Assembly (NCBI GenBank): GCA_963763305.1
Contig: CAVXNP010000001.1
Location: forward strand, 1,054,001 to 1,118,000
Direction of reading: 5' to 3'
Source: CAVXNP01 sp963763305
Lineage (GTDB): Bacteria; Pseudomonadota; Gammaproteobacteria; Xanthomonadales; Rhodanobacteraceae
DNA length: 64,000 nt
This document shows, piece by piece, positions 56,401 to 64,000 of the stretch. The stretch's first letter is position 1. Each line of letters starts with the position of its first letter. The position numbers and the translations under genes were made by a program. Under the pieces are notes generated by a model. The model searched no databases and had not been told where the DNA came from. It saw nothing but the letters and a program-made list of their open reading frames with translations.

Positions 56401-56944
56401 CGCGTAACCGGCGCCACAGCGGTGCCATGAAGGTCGGCTCGGGCACGTCGTCGCGGCCGCGCTCCCACGCCGCCAGCCAGTCCGGCCGGTACACCAGGTA
56501 CTGGGTGTACAGCCGCGCCAGCCGGTCGGCCAGCTGGTAGCGCCGGCGCGCCGCGTCGCCGCCGGCAAGGTAGGCGCGCACCGGCGCATCCTCGACCGCG
56601 GGCAGGTGTTCGTGGATGCGCCAGCGCAGGCGATCGCGCCGATACGGCGTCAGCGCCACCGCGCCGCTGCCAAGCGCGCTCAGCGCCAGCTCGTCCAGCC
56701 AGCTGCTGGGCAGGCTGATGCGCAGGTTGGCCACGATGCCGCCGGGGCCGCGCCGACGCGCCAGCGCGCCAGCCAGCCAGTGCCGCATGCCCGGATGCGC
56801 CGCGATCACCGTCTGCGGGGCCAGTACGTCGGCCGGCGGTACCTGGTCGAGCAGGACCAGCAGCGGATCGAGCAGGGCTTCGAGCCGGCTGGCCCGGTAG
56901 ACCAGCAGGCCACGGGTCAATTCATCGATGGTCGCGTTGGGCAT
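53462..56944 (-). CDS. recC: Exodeoxyribonuclease V gamma subunit RecC
   Basis: 1160 residues (E. coli 1122). Chi-recognition subunit with inactive helicase-like and nuclease-like folds. The N-terminus L-L-V-Y-R-A-S-R-L-E-A-L, I-S-L-P-S-S-W-L-D and F-G-V-S-H-L-A-P match the family. ATG 56944 is preferred to the longer frame. Gene order recC-recB-recD differs from E. coli recC-ptr-recB-recD only by the absence of ptr. 46 bp after the chorismate-lyase-like gene. Confidence 0.94.
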   Translation of the reverse strand: MPNATIDELTRGLLVYRASRLEALLDPLLVLLDQVPPADVLAPQTVIAAHPGMRHWLAGALARRRGPGGIVANLRISLPSSWLDELALSALGSGAVALTPYRRDRLRWRIHEHLPAVEDAPVRAYLAGGDAARRRYQLADRLARLYTQYLVYRPDWLAAWERGRDDVPEPTFMAPLWRRLRADIGVPHRGERVEALVRDLSRRPQRQASNEPLHIFGVSHLAPAELALLRAVAQVRPVVLYVPDPCRDYWAGLRGEREQLREQARRVDFSEASEQEFLQMGHPLLASWGRMGQHFMLNLQAFDDAIAMDVRHWQDEAPLPGEGDGLLQRLQESMRQLDPALIVPLRDGSAAALADRSLRVHLCHTRLRELEVLRDALLMELAQRPDLKPSDIVVMAPDIAAYVPLLPAVFGEAGRHQGPLPYHLADVAVARTHPMLDAFSRLLSVPESRLTAPELLDLMQVPEVARALNLDQGELDTLTRWLRQSRVAWALDGPFREGFGVPGIDDYTFAWGMDRMLAGYVLGDEGMDDTGAGWALPDGEVWPVEGVHGPQAAVLGALDRLLLALAELHRDASEPRTASAWATRLERLLDTLFRIDPRDHEAVEARSLLRRFLQATKVETADCGLDPLLEFPVVREVLRERLAAAPERQRFLLGGVTFCGMVPQRAIPFRVIAVLGLNDGEFPRTVGDAGLDLMQRHRRLGDRDVRNDDRYLFLETVMAAREVLHLSYLGEGVRDGKPRNPAAPLAELLGLLDEQAGLRGTDPDIDEQPLPQGQDRVIQRPWRIRHPLQPFDARYFDGSDPRLFSFDAGFAGMVRGEPALPFLDAVDGGADMPAGPVPLRDVQAYFRDPARQVLAQQLNIRLDALDDDRLQEREPLQAGFSALDQVARRLFFDALERGVFVLPEQAPAWLRLSGALPSGRLGVDAWTAERGAVQALLDAARMHLLFAGAPPQRQPLALSLPIGEARVEGTLERVFTTGQALWVFEAWPGKQTSELTFRERVPLFLEWALLRLAADPAVPVRVGVLTADDGAEVEAPFHAWADALEAHFAADDLAAADAMRDALADRVEALLAIWQQAQQRPGRYFPRTSWAALDEKDDAARLAWEGGFNTGERDYAPGYARLLAGEANFHAGQADHVALQSLARDLAVLIDPATLLQVSA

Positions 56945-56990
56945 CGTCCGATGATAGCCGGCTGTCGATCTCAGGCGCCGCGACGCCGCC

Positions 56991-57679
56991 TTACCGGGGC
57001 GCTGCCGGGACCGACGGTGCGGGAAACGCCAGCACCTGCCCGGTGTAGGTCTCCACCAGGGCGCTGAACGGGCGGCCCTGGCCGTCGTAGAGCAGCGCGT
57101 GATGCTGCAGCAACTGATGCGGGATCGCCAGCGTACGGCCACCGGTCGCGAGTGCCGTGCGCTGCATCTCCCAACCGTCCGGCAAGGGCCGCCACAGCAA
57201 CCGGGCCGACTGCGTCCTGCGCTGGAAATGCAGCGACCGCACCACCTTGCCGAAAGGTGCGTCGGTGGTGTCCAGGGTGCGGTTCATCGCGGGGGTCAGG
57301 CGGTCGGGGCGGTACCAGTTGTCCGCCTCTGACAGCACGTGCCGGCCGCAGATCAGTTGCACCCGGCGATACTTCACCGGGGTATCCGCGTCCAGGCCCA
57401 ACGCGCTGCGCAGGGCGGCAGGCAGGGGCTTGTCCTGCCCGCGCACGCGGCGGGCGGTCACCGTCGCCGGCGACGCGAGGTGGTGATCGGCGCACCAGCG
57501 CTCCAGCGTCAGCGTGGCGCTGGGATGGCTGAGCAGGTCGGCATTGAGCGTCTCGATCAGCGCCAGTGCCTGGGTGCGTGCCAGCGCGGTGTCGGGCCAG
57601 GCCGGCGCGGCCTGCCCGGCCAAAGCCGTGGCGCGCCCAGCCACAGCACCCCGGCGAGTGCGGCCGCCAGGCGCCTCAC
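56991..57679 (-). CDS. Chorismate-lyase-like conserved protein, probable signal peptide, frame broken at the N-terminus
   Basis: About 229 residues if the break is corrected. The core L-S-E-A-D-N-W-Y-x-P-x-R-L-T-P-x-M-N and F-G-K-V-V-R-S-L recalls UbiC/UTRA-fold proteins often labelled hypothetical in xanthomonads. Raw sequence has an intact frame only from GTG 57644, giving 217 residues. One base missing near 57650 would join it to a GTG at 57679 that overlaps the trpE stop (GTGA) and adds R-R-L-A-A-A-L-A-G-V-L-W-L-G-A, a plausible signal peptide; this suggests a periplasmic protein. Enzymatic activity is not demonstrated. Confidence 0.6.
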
Positions 57680-59152
57680 AGCCCCTTGGCCGCCTGCGCC
57701 ACCGCGCGGAACAGCGCGCGCCCCTTGTTCATGGTTTCTTCCCACTCGGCGGCGGGGTCGGAGTCGTAGACGATGCCGGCGCCGGCCTGCACGTGCAGGC
57801 GGCCGTCCTGGATCACCGCGGTGCGGATGGCGATGGCGGTATCGGCGTCGCCCCACCAGCCGATCCAGCCGATCGCGCCGGCGTAGATGTTGCGCTTGGA
57901 CGGTTCCAGTTCCTGGATGATCTCCAGCGCGCGGATCTTGGGCGCGCCCGGACAGCGTGCCGGCCGGAAACGTGGCCTTGAGCACGTCCATGTAGCTGAG
58001 GTTCGGTTTGGCCGTGCCCTGCACCTGCGAGACGATGTGCATCACGTGCGAGTAGCGCTCGATCACGAACGACTCGCTCACCTCCACGCTGCCGGTTTCG
58101 CTGATCCGCCCGATGTCGTTGCGGCCCAGGTCGATCAGCATCACGTGCTCGGCGCGCTCCTTGGGGTCAGCCAGCAGCTCGGCCTCCAGCGCCTGGTCCT
58201 CGGCTTCGGTGACGCCTCGCTTGCGCGTGCCAGCCAGCGGCCGCACCACCACCTTGCCGTCCTTCAGACGGGCCAGGATCTCCGGCGAGGAGCCGACGAT
58301 CTGGGTGTTGCCCAGGTCGACGAAGTACATGTACGGCGAGGGGTTCAGCGCACGCAGCGCGCGGTAGACGTCCACCGGCCGCGCGTGGAAACCCACGCTC
58401 AGCCGCTGCGAGGGCACCACCTGGAAGATGTCGCCGGCGCGGATGTATTCCTTCGCCTTCTCCACCATCGCCTCGAACTCGGCCTTGGTGAAGGTGGAGG
58501 TGAAGTCGCTCTCGTCCAGCGCCACCGACTGGGTCAGCTGCGGGTAGGAGGCGCCGCCCTGGCGCAGCCGGTAGACCAGCGCGTCGAGCCGGCGCTGCGC
58601 ATCGGCGTAGGCCTGCGGCTGCGACGGGTCGGCGTGCACGATCAGGTAGAGCCGGCCCTTGAGGTTGTCGAACACCGCCACTTCCTCGGCCAGCATCAGC
58701 AGCACGTCCGGTGTGCCCAGCTCGTCGGCGCGGTCCCACTGCGCCAGCCGCGGCTCGATGTAGCCGATCGTCTCGAAGCCGAAGTAGCCGACCAGGCCGC
58801 CGGTGAACGCCGGCAGCTCCGGCAGCCGCGGCACGTCGTACTGCTGGCGCAGCTTTTCGATCTCGCCCAGCGGATCGTCCAGGTGGCGGCGCTCGGTGAC
58901 CTCGCCGGCGTCCTCCACTTCCAGCTCATGCCCACGCAGGCGATACACCCGCCGCGCCGGCAGGCCGATGATCGAGTAGCGTCCCCAGGTGGCGCCGCCC
59001 TCGACCGATTCGAACAGGAAGGTGTACGGGCCATCGGCCAGCTTCAGGTACACCGACAGCGGCGTATCGAGGTCGGAGAACACCTCGCGCACCAGCGGGA
59101 TGCGCGTATGGCCGGCGGCCACCAGCGCGTCGAATTGGTCTCGGGAGATCAC
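57676..59152 (-). CDS. trpE: Anthranilate synthase component I, one frame break
   Basis: Makes anthranilate from chorismate with ammonia from TrpG. F-E-S-V-E-G-G near the start is the Trp-feedback-site region; R-P-L-A-G-T-R-K-R-G, L-I-D-L-G-R-N-D-I-G-R and F-P-A-G-T-L-S-G belong to the chorismate-binding domain. An extra G near 57948 breaks the frame; afterwards the conserved end (E-E-T-M-N-K-G-R-A-L) follows in the next frame. Corrected length 491 residues. Starts GTG 59152. First gene of a minus-strand series reaching to trpC. Confidence 0.95.
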
Positions 59153-59643
59153 GGGCGGGTCTTTCGTCGGGAACGGACAGCGAACGATAGCAGTCCTTGA
59201 CCGGCGACCGCAGCGCGGGCCGGGCACGCAACAGCTCAACGAACGCCAGGCCTCGACTGGCGCGCCCAGCGCCCCCCTCCTCCGGGCGTTTCAGCCGTCG
59301 CAGCACTCGACGCGAACGCCGGTCCCCGGCCGGGAGGCACCGAAGCGACCCATGCAACCCCCATCGGTCTGGCGTCCGCCCGTCCCCTCGTTCAACGCGC
59401 TGCCTGTTGGCCCCGCCTTCGGCTACCATCGGTCGCGTCAGGGGGAAACCGGAAACGGCCTGCCATCGCTTGTTCGACCGCGGACAGTCGCGGCCGGCCG
59501 GGTTGCGTCTGCGCGACCGCGGATGACGGGGCGGCACCCGCGGAGGACCCCTGACGAACATGGCGCAAGCTGGTTGCCGGCTTGCATGGGAGGCTGCGCG
59601 GCGACAGGGCCGGACAGCCTCGGCAGCACACCCAGGGAAAGGC
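59153..59643. other. 491-bp intergenic region, nothing identified
   Basis: Divergent region between trpE and the GYF_2 protein gene. No convincing ORF, leader peptide with tandem Trp codons, riboswitch or terminator was found. Promoters for both directions should be here. AGGGAAAGG lies just before ATG 59644. Confidence 0.5.
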
Positions 59644-60804
59644 ATGGACGCAAACGACGCGGTATGGATCGGCCAGGACGGTACCCGCTATGGCCCGTAC
59701 GAAGTAGACGACCTGCGCCAGTGGCTGGCGCAAGGCAAGCTTGCAGCCGACGCACTGGCCTGGCGTGCCGGGATGCCGGAGTGGGTCCCGCTGGGCCAGT
59801 TGTTGCGACACGCACCTGAAGCCCGGCGATTGCCACCGGTACCGCCCACGCCGCCTTCCCGGCCAACGGATGATCCCGGCGGCACCCTTCGCGACAGGCC
59901 GGACGAGCGTCGCGACGGGCGGGACGCACCTTACATGGAAGCGCGCAGGCAACGCGCCGAGCTGCCACCCCCGCCGTCGCTGCATTGGGGATGGGTGTTG
60001 CTTCTGTACCTGGTGACGCTTGGCATCTTCGGCATCATCTGGCCGTTCATCCAGGCCAGCTGGGTGCGCAAGATCGACCCGAACAGCCATGCCCGGATGA
60101 TGCTTGCCATCGGCTTCGTCGCAAACTTTGCCGTCTCGCTTCTCGGCAATGGGCCGGCCGGACCGTCCGGCTTCGCCATGCTGGTCCACTTCGGTTTCCT
60201 GGTGGTGTTCATCACGGCCTACTTCTCCATGGCGGGCTCGGTGGAGCGGGCCATGGCCGACACCGATGCGCACTGCAAGATCCGGGGCGCCACGCTGTTC
60301 TTCTTCACCACCTTCTACCTGCAGGGCCAGATGACCTGGCTGGCCCGCTGGAAGCAGACCGGGCAGACCGCGCCCGCTCCCCCGAAGGGCGTCTTCTGGC
60401 TGTTGTGGACGGTACCCCTGGTGCTGGGCATCCTCGCGGCCATCGCGATTCCCGCCTACCGCGACTACACCACGCGCGTGCAAGTGGGCGCGGTCGTGGC
60501 GCAGGCCCGCGGAATGCAGGACCAGATCAGCCGCGCGACCGCCCATCTGGGGCGCTGGCCCGAAAACAACCACCAGGCCGGCATGCGACCTCCGGCGGCC
60601 TACGCACAGGGAATCGTGGCGGGTTTCCAGGTCGAACCGATAAACGATGGCGCCAGGCTGCTGGTGCAGTTCGCGCCCCGTGCCCCGCGTGCCATCCGCG
60701 GCAAGCATCTGGTGATGGAGGCCCACCCGCAGGGTGGCGCGATCGTGTGGAGTTGCCAGAGTCCGGACATCCGTTCGCAATATCTGCCCCCCGACTGTCG
60801 CTGA
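59644..60804 (+). CDS. GYF_2 domain membrane protein with pilin-like C-terminus
   Basis: 386 residues. Residues 1-55 form a GYF_2 domain (W-I-G-Q-D-G-T-R-Y-G-P-Y ... G-M-P-E-W-V-P-L-G). A Pro/Arg-rich linker follows, then three or four membrane helices (about 117-245). The last helix starts at about 261 and continues as L-A-A-I-A-I-P-A-Y-R-D-Y-T-T-R, the type IV pilin N-terminal helix pattern, followed by a pilin-size globular end with two late Cys (about 370 and 385). No prepilin peptidase site precedes it, so it stays anchored as a polytopic protein. Function unknown. Confidence 0.72.
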   Translation: MDANDAVWIGQDGTRYGPYEVDDLRQWLAQGKLAADALAWRAGMPEWVPLGQLLRHAPEARRLPPVPPTPPSRPTDDPGGTLRDRPDERRDGRDAPYMEARRQRAELPPPPSLHWGWVLLLYLVTLGIFGIIWPFIQASWVRKIDPNSHARMMLAIGFVANFAVSLLGNGPAGPSGFAMLVHFGFLVVFITAYFSMAGSVERAMADTDAHCKIRGATLFFFTTFYLQGQMTWLARWKQTGQTAPAPPKGVFWLLWTVPLVLGILAAIAIPAYRDYTTRVQVGAVVAQARGMQDQISRATAHLGRWPENNHQAGMRPPAAYAQGIVAGFQVEPINDGARLLVQFAPRAPRAIRGKHLVMEAHPQGGAIVWSCQSPDIRSQYLPPDCR

Positions 60805-60847
60805 ACGGTCGCCCGCGACCGCGCCGCGGCGGCCATTCTCTGCGTCG

Positions 60848-62870
60848 CTACAGACGCGATCGCGGCATCTGGCGCAACACCAGGCTGAAGGCCACGCCGC
60901 TGCCGTCGGGCAGGTTGCGCGCTTCGGCCACGCCACCATGGCGTTCGGCCACCAGCCGCACCACGTACAGGCCCAGGCCCAGGTGCGGGGCATCGCCGGG
61001 GGTGGCCTTGTCGCGCAGGCTGACCAGCGAGTCGAACAGGCGCCCGGCCATCGCTTCGGGCAGCGCCGGCCCCTGATTGGCCAGTTCGATCCGCGCGCCG
61101 TCGGGGTGCGCGTGCAGACTCAGGCGTAGCCAGCCGTCGGCGGGGGTGAACGAGAGCGCGTTGTCGAACAGCTTGTCCAGCGCCTGGGCGATCAGCTCCG
61201 GGGCACAGTGCATCGGCAGCGGGTCGGGCGGAAGCTCGCACTCGAGCCGGCGCCCGCCGGCCAGCGGCCGGTAGGCCTCGGCACAGCCGCCGACCACCTC
61301 GCGCAGATCGATATCCTCGGCGTCGGCCGCGGCGATCGCGCGCTCCATCCGGCCCGCCTCGCTCATCGCCCGTACCAGCGTGCCCAGGCGGGCAACGCCG
61401 TCGCGGGCGCGGTCCAGGTATGGCTGAGCGTCGGGTGGAATCGGCGCGTGCGTCTGCAGCGCGTGCTCCAGGTTGTCCAGCGAGGATTTGACGATCGCGA
61501 GCGGCGTGTTGAGTTCGTGCGACAGCTTGGAGGCGAGCGTGCGCAGGTAGCCGGTGTAGCCGCCGACCACCTCGAACAGGCGCTCGAAACTGCGCGCCAG
61601 GTCGCCGATCTCGTCCGGCGCGCCGGTCAGCGGGAACCGCCCCTGGCTGAACAGGCCTTCCAGATGGCCCTCGGCCAGTTGCGCGCGCTCGGCCGCGTCG
61701 CGCAGCCGCCCCAGTCGCAGGCTGAGCCGGGTGGCGAAGGCCAGCAGGATGCCGCCGGCCACCAGCAGCACCGCAAAACTGGTCAGCAGCAGGCCGAACA
61801 GCGCGCGGTTGGCCAGCAGCGGCACGGCGCGGCTGGACTGCTCCAGCAGCAGCACCGCGCGGGGCTGGTCGGCCGGTCCCACCGGCACCGCCGCGGCCAG
61901 GACCACGCTGCCGCGGGCTTCGGCCTCGCGCCAGACCGCCTCCGGGTGTCCGCGCCGGGCGCTGGCCACCTCGGGCAGGTCCAGCCGGGGCACGTCCTGC
62001 GCCCATAGTGCCGCCGGTGCCAGCCGGCCGGACAGCAACGAGCGGTAGACCAGCGAGGCAAACCAGCCGGGCCGCTGCCCGGTGGCATTGCCCAGCTGGC
62101 CGCTTTGCGCCAGCAGCCAGCCTGAGGGCGCCAGTAGCCGCGCACGCACGCCGTCGGGCGCCAGTCGACCCAGTTCCTGCGCCAGGCCGGCGGAGTAGCG
62201 CCACAACGGGCGACTGACCACGGCCAGCGGATCGCCCCGGACCATGCCCCCGGCATGGACGCCCAGACCCAACCGGTCCAGCGCCAGGCCGGGCGGCAGC
62301 CGCAATTCCACCCGGTAGCCGCTGCCGTCCTCCTGCCACTGCGCCGGCAGCGGGTCGGGAAAACCCGGTAGCGGTGGATCCAGCGATCGGGCTACGAACG
62401 CGCCGGGAGCGGCGCTGGCCAGCAGGTAGCGCTGACGGCGGCCGTCGCGCTGCAGGCTGAGCACCAGGTGATCGGCTCGCAATGCGTCGGCGTCACTGGC
62501 ATCGGCGCGTACCCGGCGCGTGGTACGAACCTGCACGTACAGGTACAACCCGCCCGCGTCTTCGGCCAGCAGCACCTGACCCTCGCTGCCCAGCGGCTGG
62601 CTCCATGGGGTCAGCGGCGCCCAGTCGTCGGCGTAGCCGTCGATGGTGATCGGCGTCAGTGGCTGCTCGACATACCAGCCCCTGCGGACCCTGCGGCAGC
62701 GGCGCGTCGGTGACCACCAGGCTGCGCGCCACCGCCCGCGCCGACGCGGTCAGTGCCTGCGCCTGGCCCTCGCGCAGCAGCGTCTCCATCTGCCGCACGT
62801 AAAGCCAGCCGGCGACCGGCAGCGCCAGCGTGCAAAGGGCCACCAGCAGCAGCTTCCGGCGGAGGGTCAT
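60848..62870 (-). CDS. pdsS: Sensor histidine kinase of the 'proteobacterial dedicated sortase' type, one frame break
   Basis: About 673 residues after removal of one extra base near 62678. A membrane helix at 7-23 is followed by an extracytoplasmic region with a CBM9-like fold (W-A-P-L-T-P-W, and a second segment around H-L-V-L-S-L-Q-R-D-G). A second helix (about 420-440), HAMP, HisKA with K-L-S-H-E-L-N-T-P and a HATPase with N box F-D-N-A-L-S-F, plus G-L-G-L-Y-V-V-R, complete it. It matches my memory of the PdsS family (TIGR03785). It follows the response-regulator gene. ATG 62870. Confidence 0.75.
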
Positions 62871-63018
62871 GGGGGCGGGAAGCGGGGAACGGGCAACCGG
62901 GAGCGGTCCAAATCAATAGCTCGACACTTGCCCGGCTTCGCCTCGCGGCCACCGGCGTAGCGCGCACGCCTGGCCCAGGTGTGCGGCGCCGGCACCCCGG
63001 GTCCCCGGCGCCCGCAAA

Positions 63019-63713
63019 TCAGGGCTTCCATCGGTAGCCCACGCCATGCACGGTCTCGATGGCGTCGAAGTCCGGCGCCACCGCGATGAACTTCTTGCGG
63101 ATGCGCTTGATGTGCGAGGTGATGGTGGCGTCGTCCACCACCAGCTCGGCCTCGCGCATCAGCTGGTCGCGGTTCTTCACGTGGCCGGGGAAGCGCACCA
63201 GCGTGTGCACCATCCAGAACTCGGTCACGGTGAGCGGGATCTCTGCGCCGTTCCAGGTGATGCGCATGCGCTCGGACTCCAGCTTCAGCGGGCCGTGCTC
63301 GATCACCGTCTCGCTGGCCGCGGGCGTCTTCAGCGACTCGATGCGCCGGAACAGCGCGCGCGATGCGCGCGGCCAGCTGGTGCAGGCTGGTGTCCTTGCT
63401 GACAGGTAGTCGTCGGCGCCCAGGCGCAGGCCGGAGATCACGTCGAAGTCCGAGTCGCGCGCGGTGAGGAAGATGATCGGCAAGCGTGGCGGACTTGGCG
63501 CGCAGTTCGCGGCACAGGTCGAAGCCGCCCTCGGGTTCGTCGCCCAGGCCGATGTCGATGATCACCAGTTCCGGCAGGCGCATCGCGAAAGCGGTGGAAG
63601 CTTCCTGGCGCGAGCCGTAGCCGCGCGCGTCGTAGCCGAAGCGGGCCAGCGCCTCGACGTAGTTGGCGCGGATCGGACGGTTCGTCTTCCACGATGGCGA
63701 TGGAACGTCCCAT
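63019..63713 (-). CDS. pdsR: OmpR-type response regulator of the 'proteobacterial dedicated sortase' type, frame broken
   Basis: About 229 residues after correction. Receiver with I-V-E-D-E-P, acceptor Asp in V-I-I-D-I-G-L-G-D-E and F-L-T-A-R-D-S-D; C-terminal winged helix with W-M-V-H-T-L-V, V-V-D-D-A-T-I-T-S-H-I-K-R-I-R-K-K-F and G-V-G-Y-R-W-K-P. The G-L-G-D-E and D-D-Y-L-S-K-D-T-S patterns match the PdsR family (TIGR03787). Frame breaks near 63675, 63481, 63400 (two bases) and 63356. Followed 148 bp later by its kinase gene. Confidence 0.8.
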
Positions 63714-63885
63714 GGGCGGTGTCTCTTCCTGTGATTGATTTGCAGCGTGCTATGCGGCCGTCCGCCATGCAAGCGGGCAGCGACGGCTGCCCGCGTTTTG
63801 CCCGATGTCGCCCGGTTTCCGCCCTGCCCTTGTCCCCGGCCAGGCCCCGACCGGCGCTTTGATGGGTGCCAAGGAGGACCCCACC

Positions 63886-64000
63886 ATGCCGCAACCCGAC
63901 CCTGCCCACCCCACCGACCCGAACACCGAGCTGCGCAGCTTCGAACCGCTGCGCGTGGCCGTGGCCATCGGCGCACTGCTGCTGGGCCTGGTGATGAGCA
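63886..64000 (+). CDS. Start of an unidentified membrane protein (3' end outside window)
   Basis: AAGGAGG stands eight bases before ATG 63886. The visible 38 residues have a polar, Pro/Asp-rich start and then a hydrophobic helix (A-I-G-A-L-L-L-G-L-V-M-S). It diverges from the PdsR-like gene. Family cannot be told from this stretch. Confidence 0.6.
   Translation, partial: MPQPDPAHPTDPNTELRSFEPLRVAVAIGALLLGLVMS

Noticed and set aside
59153..59643. Trp leader peptide or riboswitch before trpE or the GYF_2 gene
   Set aside because: No tandem Trp codons, alternative hairpins or T-tract were seen in this stretch.

Overview
The window is GC-rich chromosomal DNA of a gammaproteobacterium. Gene content and order point to the Xanthomonadales, most likely Rhodanobacteraceae (a Rhodanobacter or Dyella relative). 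This rests on rpoZ-spoT-ridA-recG, hemW followed by a DUF1631 and a PilZ gene, trpGDC next to a Clp/Crp-type regulator, speD and coq7, and 6S RNA between zapA and the 5-formyl-THF cyclo-ligase gene. It is inferred from remembered family features, not from a database search. Nearly everything is core housekeeping; there is no prophage, transposase or CRISPR array.

Layout. 0-10.7 kb: the end of a PBP1A gene, citrate synthase, L31, a nucleoside hydrolase, then recG, ridA, spoT and rpoZ. 10.9-15.5 kb: the Mla phospholipid-transport system, with mlaA convergent to mlaFEDCB; MlaD carries two MCE domains. 15.6-25.2 kb: gmk, a 161-bp inverted-repeat element, an SDR gene, yicC, rph-rdgB-hemW, DUF1631-PilZ and pepQ. 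25.3-33 kb: the cytochrome bd operon cydPABX, pepP-ygfB, a zapB-like gene and zapA, 6S RNA, 5-FCL, EVE and rpiA. 33-39.2 kb: signalling genes (a hybrid kinase coupled to a double KaiC-type ATPase, a secreted orphan, and a degenerate MASE1 kinase). 39.5-42 kb: short repeats, tRNA-Gln, rpsI-rplM and a glycolate-oxidase-type Fe-S protein. 42.1-48 kb: coq7, speD, crp, a HAD phosphatase and trpCDG. 48-59.2 kb: recD, recB, recC, a chorismate-lyase-like gene and trpE. 59.6-64 kb: a GYF_2/pilin-like membrane protein, a two-component system of the 'proteobacterial dedicated sortase' type, and the start of another gene.

How the genes work together. trpE, the chorismate-lyase-like gene, recC, recB, recD, trpG, trpD and trpC all lie on the minus strand, mostly overlapping or closely spaced. 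The recombination nuclease genes therefore sit inside what would otherwise be a trp gene set. The mla genes form a complete retrograde phospholipid pathway. The cyd genes give a low-oxygen quinol oxidase with its small subunits.

Data quality. From 42.2 to 48.0 kb every gene is broken by net +1 indels, about 33 in under 6 kb, while the preceding 42 kb shows none. Correcting them restores full-length conserved proteins of normal family size. I read this as insertion-type sequencing error, not gene decay. A few similar breaks occur in recB, trpE, the gene after trpE, and both sortase-type two-component genes. Coordinates of those genes are given as the whole locus across the frame breaks.
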